64,000 nt of DNA from Rufibacter radiotolerans (GTDB lineage Bacteria; Bacteroidota; Bacteroidia; Cytophagales; Hymenobacteraceae): positions 1,510,408 to 1,574,407 of the forward strand of contig NZ_CP010777.1 of assembly GCF_001078055.1 (NCBI RefSeq), in the 5' to 3' direction. The notes beneath the pieces were generated by a model. That model was given only the letters and a program-made list of their open reading frames with translations. It was not told where the DNA came from and did not search any database. Position numbers and translations under genes: made by a program. Positions 34,027 to 41,971 of this stretch are shown piece after piece (the stretch's first letter is position 1; every line of letters starts with the position of its first letter).

Positions 34027-36933
34027 TTAGTGCTGACCGCCTCTGCGGTACATGCCTCCACCTGGGTAGTTATTTGTGGGGGCCGCAGGGCCACCAAACA
34101 TACGCAGGTTGTAGTTGAAGCTCAACATGAAGTAGCGTTGTAACACGGTGGTTTGCACGTCTTCAATATAAGAGTCAGTTACGGTACGGTTCACGCTGGT
34201 GTTCTGACCCAACAGGTCAAAGCCGGAAAGCCTGATTTCCGCCTGGCGGTCTTTCATGAATTTATAGCCAATGCTGCCGTTCCAAAGCAAGAAGTTAGGG
34301 TCTAGCTGCTCAGACAAACCGCCGTTGTACTGGTGGTTCAGGTCTGAGGTAAGGGTAAGGCCTTTCCAAAGAATCCAGTTCAACCGGAACGTGCTGCTCT
34401 GGTTGTAGTAATCATTGTTCTGGGTGGTCAGGTAAGAGTACTTCACTTCATTGTAGTTCCCGTTAGTGGAGATCAGGAAGTCAAAGTTTTCACTGATGTT
34501 ACTGCTCAGTACCAGGCCGGCACCCAATCCGGTGGTCTTGTTGTCATTGGACACCTCTCGGTAATTAGTTCTGGAGTCACTGTACAAGGCCGGGTTGTTG
34601 GTAAGGTTGGCGCTCAGGTTCAGGTTGATATTAGACTTGATGAAGGTAAGCGGCAAACCGTAGTTAAGGAAGGAGCGCAAGGTGTACTGTCCGTCCAAGT
34701 TCACCGGGCGGGACAATTGACGACCTCTGGCCAGTAATATATTTCCTGGCAAGGTAATGTCTTCGCGGTCTGCCCGGGTGGTGCTGCGGCCAATATAATC
34801 CTGGGCGCCACCAGCACTTATGTAGGCGAAGAAAGACGAGGAACGGCCGGGGTTAGCAGAAGAATACCGCACGCTCACGTTGTGCGAAAAGCTCTGGCCC
34901 AGGTTAGGGTTCCCCTGCGTCAGCACAGATGGGTTAGACACGTCAATGGCACTCTGCAGCTGATCTACGCTAGGGGTCTGTGAACGGCCCATGTAGAACA
35001 GGCGCACGTTGCGGTCCTGGTTGAAGTTATACCGCACCATGGCAAAGGGAAGGAAGTTATGGTACGTTCTGGAAGTATCAATGGCAGTAGGGTAGAGCTG
35101 ATCGGTTTTAAGGTTCAGCCACTGGTAGCGGCCATTCAGCATTACCTGGAAATCTTTGGTATTGTAGCGCCAGCCACCGCCAAACTCCTGGGTAAGGGTG
35201 CGGTTGTCTACTGTGCTGGACTGCTGCGTCAATAAACTGTCATAGGCCCCAAAGCGCTCGCGGTAAAAGAAGGTGCGGCGGTCTCCGTCTGAGTTGGTCA
35301 GGTTGGTGTTGTAGGTCAGCTGCAGCTGAGTGTTTTGAGAAAGAGGCTCGGTGTAGTTCACGCTTGCGCCGGCGCTGTAACCGTTGTTGTCCAAGTGAGA
35401 GGTCTGGTTGGCCAGGGAGTCATCACCCTCGTTCTCCAGGCTTTTCAGGTACCGCAGGCTCTGCAGGTTGTCTCCTTTGTTCAGGTTGTAGCCATTGGAA
35501 ACGTCTACGCTCACGGTGCGGCCCCGCTTGGCAAAGCTATGGCGCCACAGAATGCTGTTGTTGAAGTTAACCCCGGTTAGATCTGAGTTGAAGATGTTGT
35601 CAAAGTTATTGATGAAGTCACTGCCCTGGAGCAGGCGGGATTCAGTGAAACTGCTGCCGTCATTCTGCTGAATGCTCAGGCGGGGCCTGATGATAAAGGA
35701 GTTGGCAGAGTCCAGGTTATAGGTGATTCTAAGGTTTAACCGGTGGTTCATGTTCTTGGCGTCTGAGTTCCCCAGTTCCCGAAGGGTCTGGGAGGTGGGA
35801 GAATTCAAGCCAAACTGCCGGATGGAGGAGTAGTTGTAATCATTGTCTGTGTGGTTGAAAAAGTAGCTGCCTTGCACGTCTACTTTCTTGCCCCATTTGT
35901 CCAGGTAGTTCAAGCCAATGGCATTGGTTTTGGCAATACCGTTGTTGGTGTTCACCAGGAAGTCACCGGTACTGTTACCGCCGCCCCAGCTTCCGCCACC
36001 GCCGCCTCTGGAACCACCGCCGCCCATGCTTCCGCCTCTGGAACCGCCGCCACCGCCCCGGCTGGAGGCACTGGCTACACCCACCAGGTCATCAGAGGAA
36101 AAGTTCTGCTCATTTACGTTGTTGCTCATTCCTACAATAGAGATGCGCTGGTCGCCTTCAAATTTGTTGAGGTTGCCGCTCACCCGGTAGCGTCCGTTTG
36201 AACCGGCCCCCGCGCTGAACCGCCCGAATTTGCCGGTTCTGAACTCCGGTTTGGTAATGATGTTGATGGTTTTTTGCTCGTTGCCGTCACTAAAGCCGGT
36301 GAACTGAGACTGGTCGCTCTGGCGGTCAAACACCTGTATTTTGGAGATCACCTCGGCTGGCAGGTTTTTCAGAACGGCATTGGGGTCTTCGCCGAAAAAC
36401 TCTTTCCCGTCTACCAGTACTCGTTGCACCCGCTCTCCCTGGGCCTGCACCTGTCCGTTCTGGATGGTGATACCCGGCATTTTCTGGATCAGGTTCTCGG
36501 CGTTGGCGTCTTTGTTTACTTTAAAAGCGGCCGCGTTCATTTCTGAGGTGTCAGCCTTGGTGATAACCGTGGAGGCCCTTCCTATTACCTGCACCTCTTT
36601 TAAGGCAGTGGCGCCCTGACCCAAGGTAAGCGTTCCCAATTGGATTGGAGCCCCGGTAGTGGTAATTGACCTGTAAAGATCTGAGAAACCCAGGTAGCTT
36701 ATTTTTAAGATAAACCGTCCGTTTCTAACCCCGGAAAACTCAAACCGGCCGTCGGCGTCGGTGGCTGCGCCCCGGTACACGCTGGAGTCCTGCGCATTGA
36801 GCATAGCCACGGTAGCCCCAATAAGGGGAGCCCCGGCCCCAACGGCCTGTCCTTTTACGGAAGAAGATGTCTGGCTAAAACTGAGATGGGATACTACAAG
36901 AAATAGAAATACTAGTAAAGAAGCTTTTTTCAT
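34027..36933 (-). CDS. Outer-membrane beta-barrel receptor (TonB-dependent-like)
   Basis: 968 residues with signal peptide (MKKASLLVFLFLVVSHLSFSQ). A carboxypeptidase-regulatory-like domain (about 24-105), a plug domain (about 115-230, ending NIITKPEF), then an OMP_b-brl_3-type barrel to the C-terminus (LSFNYNLRMF). Such proteins are TonB-dependent-like, but no SusD partner is present, so the ligand is unknown. Residues 292-320 form a glycine/serine/arginine-rich insert (RGGGGGSRGG type) encoded at 35974-36060, in what should be an early extracellular loop. The C-terminus RRGGQH is also unusual. Single gene. Confidence 0.9.
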   Translation of the reverse strand: MKKASLLVFLFLVVSHLSFSQTSSSVKGQAVGAGAPLIGATVAMLNAQDSSVYRGAATDADGRFEFSGVRNGRFILKISYLGFSDLYRSITTTGAPIQLGTLTLGQGATALKEVQVIGRASTVITKADTSEMNAAAFKVNKDANAENLIQKMPGITIQNGQVQAQGERVQRVLVDGKEFFGEDPNAVLKNLPAEVISKIQVFDRQSDQSQFTGFSDGNEQKTINIITKPEFRTGKFGRFSAGAGSNGRYRVSGNLNKFEGDQRISIVGMSNNVNEQNFSSDDLVGVASASSRGGGGGSRGGSMGGGGSRGGGGGSWGGGNSTGDFLVNTNNGIAKTNAIGLNYLDKWGKKVDVQGSYFFNHTDNDYNYSSIRQFGLNSPTSQTLRELGNSDAKNMNHRLNLRITYNLDSANSFIIRPRLSIQQNDGSSFTESRLLQGSDFINNFDNIFNSDLTGVNFNNSILWRHSFAKRGRTVSVDVSNGYNLNKGDNLQSLRYLKSLENEGDDSLANQTSHLDNNGYSAGASVNYTEPLSQNTQLQLTYNTNLTNSDGDRRTFFYRERFGAYDSLLTQQSSTVDNRTLTQEFGGGWRYNTKDFQVMLNGRYQWLNLKTDQLYPTAIDTSRTYHNFLPFAMVRYNFNQDRNVRLFYMGRSQTPSVDQLQSAIDVSNPSVLTQGNPNLGQSFSHNVSVRYSSANPGRSSSFFAYISAGGAQDYIGRSTTRADREDITLPGNILLARGRQLSRPVNLDGQYTLRSFLNYGLPLTFIKSNINLNLSANLTNNPALYSDSRTNYREVSNDNKTTGLGAGLVLSSNISENFDFLISTNGNYNEVKYSYLTTQNNDYYNQSSTFRLNWILWKGLTLTSDLNHQYNGGLSEQLDPNFLLWNGSIGYKFMKDRQAEIRLSGFDLLGQNTSVNRTVTDSYIEDVQTTVLQRYFMLSFNYNLRMFGGPAAPTNNYPGGGMYRRGGQH

Positions 36934-37102
36934 TACAAAAATGGTTTTGCTTTAGACCGCGGTCCCCCGGAAAGGTTTAATGGAAAAAATCTGTTAATTA
37001 TTGGAATGGTAAAACTAACCCGCAAAACCGGCTTCTATGTAGCTACAGAAGAGTTTTAACATGATAAATATTTTTTGGAACCGCTTTCCCTTTCTAACCT
37101 CC

Positions 37103-38095
37103 TTATTTAAGGAAGGCCAGGAATGGTTCTAAAAACCGGTTATAGGCTTCAATGTGGGGTAGGTGCCCCACGTTTTCTAGCTCCACCAATTTGGCCTGCG
37201 GAATCTTTTTGGCGGCTTCTTTCCCCAAGACCGGGTAATTACCCAGTTTATCTTTCACCTGGGCTGGAGCATTGGCTTTGCCTAAAGCCGTGCGGTCCCG
37301 CTGGCCAATGATCAGGAGCGTGGGCATCTTGAGCTGGTCAAATTCATAGACCACGGGCTGGGTAAACACCATGTCATAGGTAAGGGCGGCGTTCCAGGCA
37401 ATTTTGGGGTAATCAGAACCAATGGTCCAGCCAGCCAGCAGGTCAGCCCATTTATCGTATTCCGGTTTCCATTGGCCGCCGTAGTAGTTTTCCAACTGAT
37501 ACTTTTTGATACCCGCCTGGGTCTGCTTGAGTTCATTGGCGTATACTTGCTCAATGGATTGGTAGGGCACCCACCGTTTCCAGTCTTCCAGACCGATGGG
37601 GTTCTCCAGGATCAGTTTCTGGGTAAACTCTGGGTACATCAAGGCAAAGCGCGTGGCCAGCATGCCGCCCATGGAATGCCCCAACACGGCCGCCGAGGTC
37701 ACGCCCAGACTATCGAGCAAGCCTTTGGTGTTCTGGGCTAGCATCTGGAAGGAGTATTGGATGTTCTGCGGCTTAGAGGACTTGCCAAAGCCTATCTGGT
37801 CTGGGATAATCACCCGGTACCCGTTTTTGGCCAGGTCCTTGGCGGTTTGTTCCCAATAGGCGCCATTAAAATTCTTGCCATGGAGGAGCACCACCGTTTT
37901 CCCGTTGGGCTTCTGCGGCGTCACCTCCATATAAGCCATCTTGAATTCCTGCCGCTGCACGTTGACCAAATGAAATTTAACCGGAAAAGGGTAGGAGTAA
38001 GTTGTTAGCTCCGCATCTAAAGGCTTCAACTGAGCCTGCGTACCGAAGGACCCAAACACTAACAAGATTGAAAGGAGAACAAATCTAACAGACAT
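37103..38095 (-). CDS. Secreted alpha/beta hydrolase
   Basis: 330 residues with a signal peptide (cleavage near GTQAQ). Nucleophile Ser in GHSMGGMLATRFAL, oxyanion HGKNFNGAYWE, RVIIPDQIGFGKSSKP, an aspartate in IGQRDRTALGK and the final histidine in VGHLPHIEAYNRF. Family resemblance is to periplasmic or surface hydrolases of the epoxide hydrolase/haloperoxidase-like group; substrate unknown. Single gene. Confidence 0.88.
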   Translation of the reverse strand: MSVRFVLLSILLVFGSFGTQAQLKPLDAELTTYSYPFPVKFHLVNVQRQEFKMAYMEVTPQKPNGKTVVLLHGKNFNGAYWEQTAKDLAKNGYRVIIPDQIGFGKSSKPQNIQYSFQMLAQNTKGLLDSLGVTSAAVLGHSMGGMLATRFALMYPEFTQKLILENPIGLEDWKRWVPYQSIEQVYANELKQTQAGIKKYQLENYYGGQWKPEYDKWADLLAGWTIGSDYPKIAWNAALTYDMVFTQPVVYEFDQLKMPTLLIIGQRDRTALGKANAPAQVKDKLGNYPVLGKEAAKKIPQAKLVELENVGHLPHIEAYNRFLEPFLAFLK

Positions 38096-38140
38096 AAAGG
38101 CAACAGATTGGTATGAATGAAACTAGACGGACCCGTAATT

Positions 38141-38177
38141 GTTTTAAGCCTGTTTTACGGAAAACGGCCCCAAAATG
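38141..38177. repeat. GTTTT palindrome, imperfect
   Basis: GTTTTAAGCCTGTTTTACGG, then AAAACGGCCCCAAAATG; several inner mismatches. The 327-base gap 38096-38422 holds this, the perfect copy at 38285 and the terminator at 38371. Confidence 0.7.
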
Positions 38178-38284
38178 GGGAAAGAATTGAAAAGCGAAGG
38201 CAGGGCATCATCTTATGGGGCCAACGCTTATAGAAACACAGGACTTAACCCTAAAACCTGCAGAAAATTCCCAGGCCAGGCTTT

Positions 38285-38326
38285 CCTGTTTTAAGCCTGT
38301 TTTCGCGAAAACAGGCTTAAAACAGG
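38285..38326. repeat. GTTTT palindrome, perfect 42-bp copy
   Basis: CCTGTTTTAAGCCTGTTTTC, centre GC, and the exact complement; fully self-complementary. Confidence 0.95.
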
Positions 38327-38370
38327 TTTCTACTGACAGATGCTTCAGGGACTGAAAAGGAGAGGGGCAA

Positions 38371-38404
38371 TAAAAAAAGCCCCGGCTATGGTAGCCGGGG
38401 CTTT
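38371..38404 (-). terminator. Intrinsic terminator of the phe operon
   Basis: Minus strand AAAGCCCCGGC, loop TACCATA, GCCGGGGCTTTTTTTA: 11-base perfect stem and seven T. Lies 19 bases after the DAHPS/chorismate mutase stop. Confidence 0.92.
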
Positions 38405-38422
38405 CGCTTTAAACAAAGAAAT

Positions 38423-39538
38423 TTATTTGAGGTTGGTCACCAATTTGGATTCTACCGCCGCGGCCGCCTGCACGTGCAGGGAGTGCTGGTGGATTTCCTG
38501 GAAGATCGCTTTTACGAAATCTTCGGTGAGGCCTTCCCGAAGGGCCAGTTGCATGCGCTGTTCCATTACCTGTTCCCAACGTCCGGTCTGCAGCAGGTTG
38601 ATCTTGTTTTCCTTTTTCAGGATACCAATCTCCTTGGCAACCGCCGACCGTCTGGCCAGCACGTTGATCAATTCATTATCCAAGTAGTCAATCAAGTTGC
38701 GGAGCTCGCTCAGTTCTTCCTCATTGGCGGTGGCCGTAGAAGAAACGCGCTCCACAATCAGAGAGGCTAGGAGTTGTTTCAGGCCTTCAGGGGTTACTTG
38801 CTGCGCGGCGTCGCTGAGGGCTACGTCTGGGTTGCAGTGGGTTTCAATCATGAGTCCATCTACCTGCAGGTTCAAGGCTTCCTGGCTGATCTGCTGCAAC
38901 AGGGAACGCTTACCGGCAATGTGGCTTGGGTCACAGATCAAGGGTACCTCGGGCAGCAATTTCTTGAACTCATAGGCCATGTTCCACTTAGGGTGGTTTC
39001 TGTAAGGGCGGCTGTCAAAGGAAGAGAAGCCCCTGTGAATGGCGGCTAAATCCGTGATGCCGGCGCGGTTCAGGCGCTCCAGGGCGCCCAACCAGAGCTG
39101 CAGGTCTGGGTTAACCGGGTTTTTTACCAAAACCGGTACGTCTACGCCTTCCAGGGCATCGGCAATCTCCTGTACAGAGAAGGGGTTTACAGTGGTACGG
39201 GCCCCAACCCATAATATATCCACACCTTGTTTCAGGGCATCATTCACGTGTTCCCCGGTGGCTACCTCGCAGGCGGTAAGCATACCGGTTTCCTCTTTCA
39301 CTCTTTTCAGCCATTTCAGGCCTACTTTTCCAATGCCTTCAAAAGCGCCTGGCCGGGTACGGGGCTTCCAGATACCCGCCCGGAAGATGGTGACTTCGGG
39401 CACGGACTGCAGCCCACGGGCGGTTTCCAACATTTGTTCTTCACTCTCGGCGCTGCAGGGGCCTGCTATGATAAGCGGCTGTCCGTCAGCACGTTTAAAG
39501 ATGGTGTTGTCAGACAGGTTCAGATGTTTTGTGGTCAT
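38423..39538 (-). CDS. DAHP synthase fused to chorismate mutase (AroQ type)
   Basis: 371 residues. N-terminal class I KDPG-aldolase-type DAHP synthase (about 15-270: IIAGPCSAESEEQ, FRAGIWKPRTRPGAFEG, LVKNPVNPDLQLW, DPSHIAGKR), which condenses PEP and erythrose 4-phosphate. C-terminal AroQ chorismate mutase (about 280-371: LRNLIDYLDNELINVLARR). In relatives of this fusion the mutase domain also mediates feedback. Starts four bases inside the aminotransferase gene (ATGA overlap), so it is coupled to it. Third and last gene of the phe operon. Confidence 0.95.
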   Translation of the reverse strand: MTTKHLNLSDNTIFKRADGQPLIIAGPCSAESEEQMLETARGLQSVPEVTIFRAGIWKPRTRPGAFEGIGKVGLKWLKRVKEETGMLTACEVATGEHVNDALKQGVDILWVGARTTVNPFSVQEIADALEGVDVPVLVKNPVNPDLQLWLGALERLNRAGITDLAAIHRGFSSFDSRPYRNHPKWNMAYEFKKLLPEVPLICDPSHIAGKRSLLQQISQEALNLQVDGLMIETHCNPDVALSDAAQQVTPEGLKQLLASLIVERVSSTATANEEELSELRNLIDYLDNELINVLARRSAVAKEIGILKKENKINLLQTGRWEQVMEQRMQLALREGLTEDFVKAIFQEIHQHSLHVQAAAAVESKLVTNLK

Positions 39539-40725
39539 AAAGGTAAGGTGGCCTGCGCCGATAAATGTTTGGTAATTCGTTTAGTAGCTTCTTCTATGGT
39601 GTTTTCCGGTAAGCAAAGCGACACCCGCAAATAGCGCTCGCCCTGCGTCCCGAAGACTTTGCCAGGGGTTAGGAAAACCCCGGCTTCATATAGTACCTCG
39701 TCTAAAAAGGCCTCTACGTCTTTCACGGCATCTGGCACCCGGGCCCACACAAACATGCCCACGGCTTCTTTTTGGTAGGAACACTGCAGCAGGTCAAGCA
39801 GTTCATATACCTTGCTGCGGCGCTTGGCATACACCTCGTTTCGTGCCTCGTGCCAGGCATCTGAGTTGGAAAGCGCCTGTATGGCGGCGTGCTGCACCGG
39901 CTGGAACATACCAGAATCCAGGTTGCTCTTTACCCGCAGCACGCACTGCAGGTAATCCTGGCGGCCCAACACCATGCCCACGCGCCAACCAGCCATGTTA
40001 TGCGATTTGCTCAGGGAATTGAACTCCAGGCAGCATTCTTTGGCTTGGGGCAGGGAAAGCAGACTTAATGGCTTTTCATTGGGCAGCACCAGGCTGTAGG
40101 GGTTGTCATTCGCCAGTAGGAACTTGTGCTTCAGGGCCAGGTCCACCAGACTTTGCAGGGCCTCTGCGGTAGCCTCCGCGCCGGTAGGCATGTGGGGATA
40201 GTTGATCCACATCAGTTTCACATCTCCAGCCTCTAGCAGCTGCTCCAGTTCCTTCAAGTCGGGTAACCATCCGTTTTCTTCTTTTAAAGTGTAGAAGATG
40301 GGTTCTGCGCCCACCAGGCGGGCCGTGGCGGCGTAGGCGGGGTAGCCGGGGTTAGGGACCAACACTTTGTCGCCGGGGTTCAGAAATGCCATGGACACAT
40401 GGAAGATTCCTTCCTTGGAGCCCATGAGCGGTAAAATCTCCTGTTCCGGGTCCAGGTCTACGGCGTAGGTGCGTTGGTACCACTTGGCAATGGCCTGGCG
40501 CAAAGGGGCAATGGAGTTGTACGGCTGATAGCCGTGTACACCCGGACTCATGCTGTTTCTCACCAGGGCACTGATGGTATCTTCAGAGGGAGACATGTCG
40601 GGGTCGCCAATGCCCAGGTTGATGATGTTACGGCCCTGGGCGTTAAGAGCCCGGACCTCGGCCAGTTTGCGGGAGAAGTAATACTCCTGCACCTGTTGCA
40701 GCCGGTTAGCAGAGGATATAATCAT
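39535..40725 (-). CDS. Class I/II aminotransferase, probably aromatic
   Basis: 396 residues, fold-type I PLP enzyme. PLP lysine in FNSLSKSHNMAGWRVGM; LGIGDPDMSPSEDTISAL at the N-terminus, MGSKEGIFHVSMAFLNPGDKVLVPNPGYPAY (quoted in parts: GSKEGI, NPGYPAY) and the C-terminal RYLRVSLCLPENTIEEA. Wedged between prephenate dehydratase and DAHPS/chorismate mutase with ATGA overlaps on both sides, it most likely transaminates phenylpyruvate and 4-hydroxyphenylpyruvate. The subfamily also includes LL-diaminopimelate and aspartate aminotransferase types. Confidence 0.9.
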   Translation of the reverse strand: MIISSANRLQQVQEYYFSRKLAEVRALNAQGRNIINLGIGDPDMSPSEDTISALVRNSMSPGVHGYQPYNSIAPLRQAIAKWYQRTYAVDLDPEQEILPLMGSKEGIFHVSMAFLNPGDKVLVPNPGYPAYAATARLVGAEPIFYTLKEENGWLPDLKELEQLLEAGDVKLMWINYPHMPTGAEATAEALQSLVDLALKHKFLLANDNPYSLVLPNEKPLSLLSLPQAKECCLEFNSLSKSHNMAGWRVGMVLGRQDYLQCVLRVKSNLDSGMFQPVQHAAIQALSNSDAWHEARNEVYAKRRSKVYELLDLLQCSYQKEAVGMFVWARVPDAVKDVEAFLDEVLYEAGVFLTPGKVFGTQGERYLRVSLCLPENTIEEATKRITKHLSAQATLPL

Positions 40726-41615
40726 ATCAGTTCAGGTTGGGCTTGAAGAATCTCTGACAGGCAACCCGCCAGGCGCTCCTGCGGAAGGGGAGACTCTGCC
40801 TTAGGGTAAAGGCCCAGCACCGTAAGTTTAGGGGAAACGGTCTGGAGCGCGGCCAAGGCTTGAGTGATACAGGCGGCCTGGTCTCCTTCCAGTTCCACTA
40901 CCCAGGCGGCAGGCTGGCCCGGGTTAAGGGCCGGCAAAGACTGGAGCATAGTCAGTTCCAGCTGGCAGTTTTCTACTTTTTCCAGTATGTTCTCCAGGGA
41001 GAATTTCACCACCGGGTAAGGAAGCAGTAAGGTCACTTTGTTGGCCACTTTGGAAGGCTGCTGGCGGCTGAGCACTACAAATCGGGTGTAGTTCTCTACG
41101 TCATTGGCCACGTTGTCATGGAGCACCTCTATGCCATACAGTTCGGCGGCTTTGCGGCTGGCAATGGCGGCTACGCCTTTGATCTGGCCTTCTTTGATCA
41201 TGCGGGCCGTGTCTGCTGTATCTGCCGTTTCTTTAGTGTTGACCCCAGACAGGCTCTTTAGGTAATCACAGCACTGTAATAAGGCAATAGGGTGAGACCA
41301 GATCTGGGTGATGTCCTCTAGTTTCTGCCCAGGTAAGGCCATTAACGTCTGATCCAGCAACAGCCAGCGCTCAGCGGTAATGGAGAGCCCGTGCTGGGCC
41401 ATCAGCCGGTAGTTGGGCAGCAAAGGCCCGGCCAGCGAGTTCTGTACCGCCATGACGGCATAGTCTACCAGGCCTGATTCCAGGGTCTGGCAAAGCTCCG
41501 GAAATGAGTCACAGGGCAGGGTGCTGATGGCAGCGCCTGCAAACAGTTCTTTGGCGACAGTTTCATGGAAAGAGGCGGGGCCTCCCTGGATGGCGATTTT
41601 TAAGGCTCTGTTCAT
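40722..41615 (-). CDS. pheA: Prephenate dehydratase
   Basis: 297 residues. Converts prephenate to phenylpyruvate. The catalytic TRF motif is in VENYTRFVVLSR; the N-terminal IAIQGGPASFHETVAKELF and the DYAVMAVQNSLAG segment are characteristic. A C-terminal ACT domain (about 200-280) should bind phenylalanine. First gene of the operon; its ATG is five bases after the U-run of a terminator that follows a Phe/Tyr-rich leader peptide. Confidence 0.95.
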   Translation of the reverse strand: MNRALKIAIQGGPASFHETVAKELFAGAAISTLPCDSFPELCQTLESGLVDYAVMAVQNSLAGPLLPNYRLMAQHGLSITAERWLLLDQTLMALPGQKLEDITQIWSHPIALLQCCDYLKSLSGVNTKETADTADTARMIKEGQIKGVAAIASRKAAELYGIEVLHDNVANDVENYTRFVVLSRQQPSKVANKVTLLLPYPVVKFSLENILEKVENCQLELTMLQSLPALNPGQPAAWVVELEGDQAACITQALAALQTVSPKLTVLGLYPKAESPLPQERLAGCLSEILQAQPELI

Positions 41616-41619
41616 AACG

Positions 41620-41645
41620 AAAAAAGCCCCGCTTTTGGCGGGGCT
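41620..41645 (-). terminator. Attenuator terminator before pheA
   Basis: Minus strand AGCCCCGC, loop CAAAA, GCGGGGCT, then TTTTT, ending five bases before the pheA ATG. The competing stem uses CGGGGCTC inside the leader reading frame (plus-strand 41690-41697), an exact complement of GAGCCCCG at 41639-41646, the 5' arm of the terminator. Confidence 0.92.
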
Positions 41646-41680
41646 CTGAGGTTGGCTTATTTGTTTTTTAACGCAAAGTC

Positions 41681-41749
41681 TTACCTGTTGAGCCCCGGCT
41701 GAGGTCCAAAAAAGTAAAAACCATAAAAGTAAGAATTGCGCTGAATCAT
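41681..41749 (-). CDS. phe/tyr operon leader peptide
   Basis: A 22-residue peptide starting MIQRNS; then YFYGFYFF, seven aromatic residues in eight positions, then GPQPGLNR and TAA. An in-frame ATG nine codons earlier (41776) overlaps the promoter -7 box and is less likely to be used. Ribosome stalling at the Phe/Tyr run would free CGGGGCTC further along the frame to pair with the terminator's 5' arm and permit readthrough into pheA; a ribosome that reaches the stop codon would cover it and allow termination. Confidence 0.88.
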   Translation of the reverse strand: MIQRNSYFYGFYFFGPQPGLNR

Positions 41750-41769
41750 TGTCTTGCTGTAAGGATGCT

Positions 41770-41801
41770 CAAACATACGACCCCGTTTTTTTACATCCAA
41801 A
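41770..41801 (-). promoter_or_regulatory. Promoter of the phe operon
   Basis: Minus strand TTTG (41801-41798), 20 bases, then TATGTTTG (41777-41770): a full match to the Bacteroidota TTTG/TAnnTTTG pattern. Transcription should begin near 41765. Confidence 0.75.
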
Positions 41802-41919
41802 CAAACCCTAAATATTTTTTAATAATTCTTAATAAAACGCTTGTTAGTTTGAGAAAATTGAATTATATGCAAACAGTAGTTAGGTCTTAAATTGAATATA
41901 GCACTAGCTGAAAAGGCAT

Positions 41920-41951
41920 AAAAAAAAGCTGCACCAACCGGTGCAGCTTTT
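41920..41951 (-). terminator. Intrinsic terminator of the metalloprotease gene
   Basis: Minus strand AAAAGCTGCACC, loop, GGTGCAGCTTTTTTTT: 12-base stem and a run of eight T, 20 bases after the stop at 41972. Confidence 0.92.
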
Positions 41952-41971
41952 CACTAGAGTTGCTTTAAGGC

